DNA of 9,248 bases. Source: Gammaproteobacteria bacterium. Lineage in GTDB: Bacteria > Pseudomonadota > Gammaproteobacteria > JABABF01. The stretch covers positions 1 to 9,248 of the forward strand of contig JABABF010000268.1 in NCBI GenBank assembly GCA_014238345.1, written 5' to 3'. Shown here piece by piece: positions 1-9,000 of the stretch. The notes beneath the pieces are model-generated. The model worked only from the letters and a program-made list of their open reading frames with translations. It ran no database searches and was not told the origin of the DNA. Both the position numbers and the translations under genes were made by a program. How positions within the stretch are numbered: the stretch's first letter is position 1; each line of letters starts with the position of its first letter.

Positions 1-3000
1 ATACCAGACGGGTCGGTTGTACCAGCGGCCTCGGCAACTGCAATTCGCCGCTCAGCTCACCCCTGCGAATCCTGATCAACAGCGCACTGGGCACGGGTTC
101 AAGCACAGCCAACTCCACCGTGTTAGCACTGATCACTCTAACGGATAGTGCTGCTTCAGGCGAGCTGGTAACCACTGGCAAATCCATCGACAGATCATCA
201 TCTGTACTGTTATTGCCAAAACGATCCTGCGCCAACACCGTCAGCGTGAAGGTACTGCCGACGACCACAACCTCCGGTGCACCGCTGATCTGTAGCCGAT
301 CCACCACCACTGAGGTGGTAGATATTCTCGCCTCGCCGTAGAGCTGCTGTGCGCCAACACCACTGCGCACACCGATGGTATAGGTGGTAGTTGTGGTGAT
401 GATCCGTTGCAACTGCACCCGCACCGTATCGGGATTTTCGTAAGCCCAAACCAGCGATGCTGGAGCTGGCACAAGATCGACGCTCAACCCTGCAGAGCGC
501 ACATCGTAATCGCTTTGACGGTTGCCTAGACGATCCCTGGCGATCACGGTCAGTCTAAAAGTCGTCCCCGCTACTATCAACTCATCTGGCAACTGCAACT
601 GCAGGCGGTCGGCTACCACCCGAACATCCAACACCACTGTCTGTTCCAAGTCATCCACTACCACCGTCAAATTGAGCGTGCTGGGGGGATTGTCTAAACG
701 ACTGGTGACACTACCCAACTGTAGCCGTATTTGACGCTGTCCATCAAGCGCAAAGTTCACAACTGACTCTGGCTGCGTGTAGACCTGTAGCGTAGACGCG
801 CTAGCCAAGCTATAGAAAGGATCGCGATTGCCCGCACCATCCACACTGTCCACCGTCAGCACAAAGCTACTACCCAGCACGATTGGAGCCACCGGAGGTG
901 TCAACTCTAGACTCTGGGAACTGCCTACCGTGGCATAGAGCGAGAGCATACCTGACAAATCCCCACTGACCACACTCAGGAGCAACGTCTCTCCCTCGGT
1001 AATCGTCAATAAGCGCACCGCGATGGACGATGCTCCAGTCGCCTCCCAACGCAACCGTCCAGCATCACCATTGAGGCTGAGCTGAGTCAGTGCCGTCCGC
1101 TGCAACAGATCAAAATCTAAATCGCGCAACCCCAGCGCATCAACTGCCGTCACCATGACTGTGAAAGTCGTGTCGGCAACCACCTGCTCTTCCACTTCGA
1201 GTAGCAACGCGACACCATCCACCGAAACATAAATCGTGGCAGAGGCACTGAACCCTAAACCGGCGTTCTCCGTCACCTTCAGCGGGAGCTGAGTACCATC
1301 TTGGGCATTGAGATTAATGATGCGCAGGCTCAGGCTACGCGAAGTCTCGACGACAACCTCGTAATCACCCGACATTTCAACGGCCAGCGGTAAATTAGCG
1401 CGGAAGTCTTCGTCCACATTGACTGTGCTGAAGTCGCCGTTGACGGGGCGCAGGTCAACGCCGACTAAAGGCACAGTGAAGACCTCGGTCAGCCGCACAA
1501 ATTCCGGCACATCCAACGCCATGACTTCGGTATATACCCGCGCTACTACCGTTGTTGTCCCAGTAGACAGCTCGCCCTCGGTATCAACCACATGCAGCGT
1601 CAGAGTGCTGTTGTCCTGCGCCCGCCGCACACGAGCAAAGAGTGTTCGACCCACCACACCAGTGACCTCAATGCGCGGCTGTATATCGCTAGCATCACCC
1701 CTAGTCACCGACAGAGAAATGGAACTCACTGCTAGCATAGGATAGCTGCTAGCGATATTGCCGAAGTCATCAACAGGCACCATATTGACCGGGAATGTGG
1801 TGTCATTTCTGCGCAGGCTCACGACGACAAACTCAGTCACATCCCGCAACTGCCATTGAGTCGGGATCACTTGACTAGCATCGATGAGCACAATCTGGGC
1901 AGTGGCAGAGCGCCCTGCGTCACTGGCGGTAAACACAGCGGTCTGCCCGGCGCTCAATCCGCTGATCGTCGTGGCGATGCGATTGGCATCCTCAGCACTG
2001 ATGCCAGCGGCGGCTGGAGTCAGCTGTAGCGCGGAGAGACTCCCCGGTGCTGCGACGCTCAGGGTAGCGGTGTCCGACATGACGAAGTCGGCATCAATGT
2101 TGCCATAATCATCAAGACCCAACAGACGCACGGCAAAAGCGCCATCCGCCACCACTTGGTCTGGCAATTCTATGCCCAGCTGAGTATGTTCGACCCGCGG
2201 CACCACCGACACCACGGTGCTGTGTGGCGCATCGCTGAGCATCAGTTCCACGGGTTCCCCTTCAGTGACACCGCCCTCAAGGAGCAGCTCGATCACCCCA
2301 TCGCTGACCCGCGAATCAAGCTGGACAGCGCTGTTAGCTGCACTTAGCTCAGCAATAGCAGACAGTGCGACCTCCGCTTCAAAGTTGCCCAGCGCATCAA
2401 AGGCACCGATGCTGAGCGGGGTATAGACACCAGTTTGCACCGTGGATGGACCCAAAAATACCAGCCTATCAATATCCAGAACCGCCGTGAGTGTGCTATG
2501 ACCTATGCGCCCGCCGCCGTCATCCACTGTGAGACGGAAATTGCTACCACCAGATGCCCGCAACACCCGCACATCAAAGGCATTAGCTGTAGCACTGCGC
2601 TCGATACTCGCCGTCGCTGGGCTAGTCACTGAAGCCACAGCACTTGAAGACAGCATGAAATCACCATCCACTTGGTCATAAATATCCAGGCCACCAACAA
2701 CAAAAGTCTCGCTGGTGCCCGGAGTGACGCTCCGCGCTACCGGGCTGATAGACAGGTGTGTGGTAATCACATCCAGCCGTACCGTGATCTCCCCTAATGA
2801 GCCCTCGGTGAGTGGCAACCCCGGCCCTTCGAGTGCACCGGTAACTGACAGCGTAATATCCGTCCCCTCTGGCAGACCACCCAGCCTGAGTAGTAACTGC
2901 CGTGTTGCCACTTTCAGTGTGGAACTGCTAAACAAGGCAGTGGGGTCGCCGCTTGACACCGATAAAACAGAGAAGCTAGCCGTCATCAATTCGGCATCAA

Positions 3001-6000
3001 GATCAACATTGCCGTAGCTGTCAACCACTTGAATGTCAAGCGGGAAAGCCTGCACTGAGGGCACCTGCGGCGGGTCGCTCGGCGGGTCGCTCGGCGGCAC
3101 AGCCAAATTGATCGCAGTGCCAACCACCTCTGCACTCAGCGTTGTCGAACCCACGAGCACTCCAGCGACACCATCAAAGACCACGGTATCTCGAACTTCT
3201 AATACCGCCACGCCACGATCAACGGCATACCTAGGGGTGACCTCTAGAGCCACACCTGGTACCGTGATGCTGTAATCTGTCGCCTCCAATGCTCTGCCAT
3301 CATTCAACACACTGACTCCAGAGGGGTCATCGTTGCTAAACGCCGAATCAATGCGATTCAGATCGGTGTCTTCATTGCCATAGCGATCAATGTAACGCAA
3401 CGACAACCCTAGTGAAGTATGCAACTCCACTGTCTGCATTGAGGTACTGTCCAAGGTGACTGCCAAGCGGTCAGCGACCACATCCACCGTCAGCGCAATC
3501 GAACTGGACAAGCCCTGATCCACGACCTGCAGGGTGTAGGTCGTGGCATCTCTGAAACCAAACAATAGTTCCACGCTCAACGCGCTACTCGTTGAGCGCC
3601 GGAAAAAGACGCTGTCCTGCGCAACACCAGACACGCTCAGCTCCACTGCGGGGCTAAAGGCAAAATCAGTATCAATGCGGCCGCGGTCATCACTCCCAAC
3701 AGCTGACAGTGTGAAGGAACTCCCCGGTGACACCGGTGACTGTGCCGACAGTATCAGCCCAGTCGCCTGCACATCTACCGATACGCTGAGCGTGGTCACA
3801 GTCACTGCCAAAGAGCTGTCAGTAGCGCTAAACAACAGCTGCTGACCATCAACGAGGTGATCGCCCATCAGTATCAGCTCGAACTCCACCTCACTGAAGC
3901 CCACTACGACCAAGGTGCCCGAGGAAACACTCAACGCGCCACTAGAGTGCCGATAGTCGATATCTCGGTTGCCCATGGCATCAAGTGCGCTCACTGTCAA
4001 TATAAAGGGTCTATCCAATGGCACCGAAGCACGTTCCGCTATGTGCAGGCGGTCAGCTTGCACATCCAATGGCAATGTTGCCACAGCAAACAGGCCGCTG
4101 AGCGGGTCTAATAGAAACAACTGCGCCAGCGAGCGATCTTGGGCTTCCTGCACCATGAGTGTCACAGTGCTGACACCATCCATACCTCGCACCAGAGAAA
4201 CCGTGTAGCGCTCTGCGCCACTTAACACCACCACCGTAGGTGTCGACAGCCTTGGCTCGACCAGTAGATTGCCTTGCGCACCCAATAATTGAACGCGCAG
4301 ATCAATGGATTCTCCAACCACCACGGTCGCTGTTGAGATGCTTAGTGTGCCAGTACTCGACGCGGGCACAACCGGCAATTCCAACTGCCCACTGATACCA
4401 GAATCACTGACCGTGATCGTCACGGTGCTACCAACTGGCGGGGCATCACTGGCACTGATAAGTAGCAACACTCGGCCAGCCTCCGCTGGCTGCGCCAAAA
4501 ATTGCCCCGCAGATACGCTGACCACTGGCGCAGCACTCAGTGGGAATTGTCCATCAACAAATCCTGCGGCATCTTGGGGCTCCAAGCTGATCAACATACC
4601 CTGCCCGGCAGCCACAAAGGGAGGTAGCGCCGACAGAGCCAAGGCCGATGCCACTACATTCACTGTCAGTTCGGCAAAAGCACTCTCTAATGAGGCATCG
4701 GCGGAGTTTGCGCTGAGCGTGACCACCGCACCATCAGCCACGCCAGACAGCCGTACTAGCCGCTCTTTCCCGCCCTCTAGCAAGGCGACCGGCTCCAGTA
4801 GAGCCCCCGCCGTCTCAGCTCCCAAAATTACCGATGACAGAGGGTAATCCACATCCACATTGCCCACGCCATCTTGTGCGGAGACGCTCAAAGTAAAGGT
4901 CGAGAACGAAGCGACTGGTGTCGTAGGCACCACTAATACCAGACGCGTCGCCTGAATAACTATCTCCAACGATAAGCTGCTGGAGGACAACGACGGGTGG
5001 GACAATATCAACTCGACATTACTATGGTCAAGCACCTCCTGCTCCGCCAATACCAGTGTCAGTGTGCTGAGCCCGCCGACCGGAACGGTCAACTGGGAGG
5101 TCGACAACAAGGCCAGCTCCGGACTGAGGCGCAACTGCACTGCATCCACTGGCCCCGAGGCCTGTGTGTTCAGACGATGAGCACTATCAAGCCACTGGAC
5201 TTGTAAATGGACCGGCTCGGCAAGCGATACCAGCGCAGATAACGGAGGCACGATGCGCAATGCACCGCTCATAGCCCTTGCCTCCACCTGAATCTCAACC
5301 GGATCAAAACTCCCATCGCTCACTGTAAGCCGCAACGTGATCTGCTCACCGGGGAACACATCGTCGAGCAATGTATAACTCAGATCATTGCCATTGCGGC
5401 GTTGCTCAGCAGACAGCTGCAAAGCGCCGCTGACAGCGCCACTGGCACTGAGCGCCACCCCGAGCTCAGCTAAATCAAAGTCACCGTCGATCTGAGCATA
5501 GCGATCTACACCAAAGACACTAATCGTGAAGCTGGAGCCGGACACCAGTGATGGCTCAGCCAACGGTACATCGGGTACAACGGCCATCCACAGCTGGCTG
5601 GTCTGGACATCTACCAAAGCCAAAAGAGCTCCGTCAAAACTCTGATCTGTGGCGGTAAATCTGATATAGCTACCTTCCGCATACCCAGCGCTGAGGCTGA
5701 TCTCATAGCGATCCGCCAGCAGACGGTCAATAGTCACCTCACCAGCTACCGACAAAACGGCACCAGCGGACACCACAAAATCGCTGTCTACATTGCCATT
5801 GCTGTCAGCACCACTAATCGAGAGTATCGAGCTATCCTCTGAGCATACCGCCATAGGCATGCAAGATGATGGGCTCGCGATGCTCAGCTGCAATTCAGAC
5901 ACCTGCACTTCGGTCTCCACCTCAACCGAGGCACGTAACGGGGACATAGGCTGATCAGTGAGCTGCACCGTTAATTCCAAGGTGGAGTGATCAATTACCC

Positions 6001-9000
6001 CTCTCGTCAAGATCACCGACAGCTGCCCGTTGGCACCATCATCCTTCAAGCGGACAATGCGCCCAGCCCCAGAAGACACTATTAACGCTGGGGCTTGGAA
6101 CAGCTTGAAGTCTGGCAACAGCTCACCCAGCGCGTTATAGCCCAAGACTTGCAGAGTAAAGGTCTCCCCCGCCACCACCGAAGTCGCGGTGCTTGCCACC
6201 AGTGTAATGCGCGTCGCACTGAACGTCACTGCCACCGTCGTCGTGGCAACAAAGCCTTGATCGCTCAGCGTCACCAGCACTTCTTGGCCTTCTCCCAGCA
6301 GCTCAGAAGTCAATTGCATCCCGAATTCACGCCCATTGACACGTGCGTAGCTTAAGGCAACCCCCGCGGCATCCACAGCCAAGTTGAAAGTAGATGACAA
6401 CATATAATCCGAGTCCACATTGCCTAACGCGTCCCCAGCGAGAATAGACAGCGTGAACGTTGAGTTGAGCACCACAATGTTCTGCCCCTCTGCAGGCAGC
6501 AGGCTGAGATGATCGGCTCGCACATCAGCTAATATTGGGATAGCGCCACTCAGCGACTCAATCTCTACGCTGACAATCAGCTCGGCACCATCCTCAACAC
6601 CAGTGAACTCCAGCAACAGATCCGTAGCGTTAAACCCTAGCTCAGCGGAACTCAGCTCGGTAAACACAGGAACCACGCCACCAGATATCACCGTATCAAT
6701 GCTCACTGTTGGGGTTGAGGTGAAGACCGTCTCTCGATCAAAATTGCCAAAGGCATCCGTGGCATTGATCAACAGCAGGTTGCCATCCACCGCGGGGATT
6801 AGTAAAGCCGGAAGGGAAGTGCTCAACGCATCGTCAAGTAATGGGTCAATCTGCAGACTGAGGCGATCGGCAATCACATCGACCAGCACTTGTATCTCAA
6901 CTATCAGCGAATCATCAGCGAGGCGCAACCGCATAAAGCCGCCATCTAAGGGAAACTGGCTCACACTAAACTCAAAGCCGTTGTCAATGCGCTCCACCGC
7001 GGCCAAATCGCTAAAGAAAAGGGTCTGTGTGCTCAGCCTGGCAGTGGGCGACAAGCTATAGTCCAGGTCCTCGTTGCCGAGTGCATCAGCACCAAACACT
7101 GTCACTGTATAAGTCGTTCCCGGCACTACCACCGACGGTGCCGAGCGCACCACAAATTCTGTCACCACCACCACCACCGCCGCCGTCGTCTCGCCAACCG
7201 CACCCCGATCGCTGACACTAAATGTCAATAGGTTGTTGTCAACCACCTCCTCAATGCGCAACTCCAACACCGTGTCAGACACTTGGGTCGACGAGACTCG
7301 CACCACTCCCTCTCTAGCCTGAACATCCAGCCGCCAAGAATTGCTCAGCGCAAAAGCAGGGTCGAGTGCTCCGGTGTGATCATAGCCCGCAACGCTGATT
7401 TCAAAAATGTCCCCCGCAGTGATCGTGGAGGTGGACAGGGTGACCACTAAGCCGGAGGCTTTCTCTCTGAGGTTCAGAGTCCGCGTAGTGGCCAAGCCTT
7501 GATCGCGCACACTGATCGCAATACTACCAGAGCCCGTCACATCACTCAGAAATAGCGTAATAGTGCTGCTCGTCTCCACACTAAACGATAGCGTAGCAGT
7601 CGTGCTAATAGGTGAGCTGAGCACTTCTGCCTGTGCTGACAGATCAACATCAACATCCACCTCATTGAGTCGATTAATGCCGCGCACTGTGATGCTGAGA
7701 CTACTGCTACCATCAGGCTCATAGAACAGCACTGGCGGCACCGAAAAATGCAACTCCGTGGCCACAATCCAGAGCTGCAGGTTCAAACTGCCCGACACTG
7801 TGCGAGCGTCGAGTACATCGCTCAGTACGAGACTAAAGGGATGGTTATCCGGCGCACCGTAGATGCGTAGCGACGCAGTGATGGTCGGCGCAGTGATGGT
7901 CGAAGTCGAGATGGAGACACCCCGCAGCTCCAATGTCGCCGCATCACCGAGATCGTCTGCCTCCACACCCAAGCTGGCAGACGGCGTATACAAGGGGTCG
8001 ACAATACCGCGAGAGTCCAGCGGGGTGATCGTCACGGTGAACGTGGTGCCACTGACCACCACTCCGGGCACCTCACGCTCAACCAACTCGATTTGGAGAC
8101 TCATGGCCCCAGTGGTGACAGTCGCAGTCGCCTCAGCCGCCGGCAATGTCCCATCGTCAAGGGAAAAAAGCAGCTCTTGGTCGTCCACCACACCAGAGAG
8201 CAGGCGCAGGGACAGCGATAGATCGCCAGCTCGAGCAAAAGTAAATTGATTCCCTGGCGACAGCACTAGCAAGGGATCTGCATGATCGGCTACCGACAGC
8301 CCTAGACTAGGCGGTAACACATAGTCCAAGTCCTGATTGCCCAACAAGTCAAAAGCCTGCACGGACAGTGTGGCATCATGACCCACTGGCACCAATATGG
8401 GTACTTGCAACACTAGACTCGCCGCCACTACGGTGACCCGCAGGGTACTCTCGCCACTAATATTGCCATCGGTCAATTGCAATAATATCTCTGAGTTGTC
8501 CGTCGCTTTGGTCAACAGCCATTCCACCGACGAAAACCCAGGGACACTGTTCACATCCACCAGCATGGCTCCCAGCTGATTGGACGGATTGCCATCGGCC
8601 AAAACAACTGTCAAGCTCGTCGCCGGGGGTGATGGCAGAGCATAATCGCTATCTATATTGCCAAAACTATCAATGCCGTGGACTAGAAACGAAGCCGCCG
8701 CCGCCATTGGCGACACCTCCTCTGTCAAGACCAGCACAGCCAACTCGGTGGCCTGTACTTCGACCTTCGGCTCCCACAAAGTAGTTAAACCACCCGCACT
8801 GACCTGTACACTGACAAAATTGTTATCCCCCAGAACCTCTGTGAACATCAGCTCGAAGCTAGTTGTGCCGGGCACATGCTGCGACTCAATGACCGTCAGC
8901 GCACTCAGCACATCCAGCGCCGCATCCAATGGCAGTTGGTAATTTGACAGATCATTGCCTTGTGCATCAACACCGAACAGTGTCAATGTATAGCTAGCAC

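Larger units (their letters stand above)
2765..3118 (-). repeat. Unit 21, proline-hinge entry
   Basis: Residues 2044-2161. Opening INLAV runs into a proline segment (2051-2063) in place of the usual turn, then PLDIQVVD and the loop DSYGNVDLDAEL (2076-2087). The tail is Gly/Leu/Glu-rich (EGPGLPLTEGSLGE) without a D-G turn. It contains Lys2112. Confidence 0.65.

Noticed and set aside
4305..4847. Plus-strand open frame of 180 codons
   Set aside because: It is the antisense shadow of the giant minus-strand frame. Its product is a low-complexity Ser/Thr/Ala string with no domain pattern, and it overlaps units 15-17 fully.
6603..7061. Plus-strand open frame of 152 codons and other shorter plus-strand frames
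   Set aside because: All lie opposite the continuous repeat-coding frame, show the same Ser/Thr/Pro-rich shadow composition and have no convincing start context.
7546..8004. Short minus-strand open frames at 7546-7767 and 7822-8004, and likewise at 210-474
   Set aside because: They are in other minus-strand phases than the giant frame and show none of its repeat periodicity.
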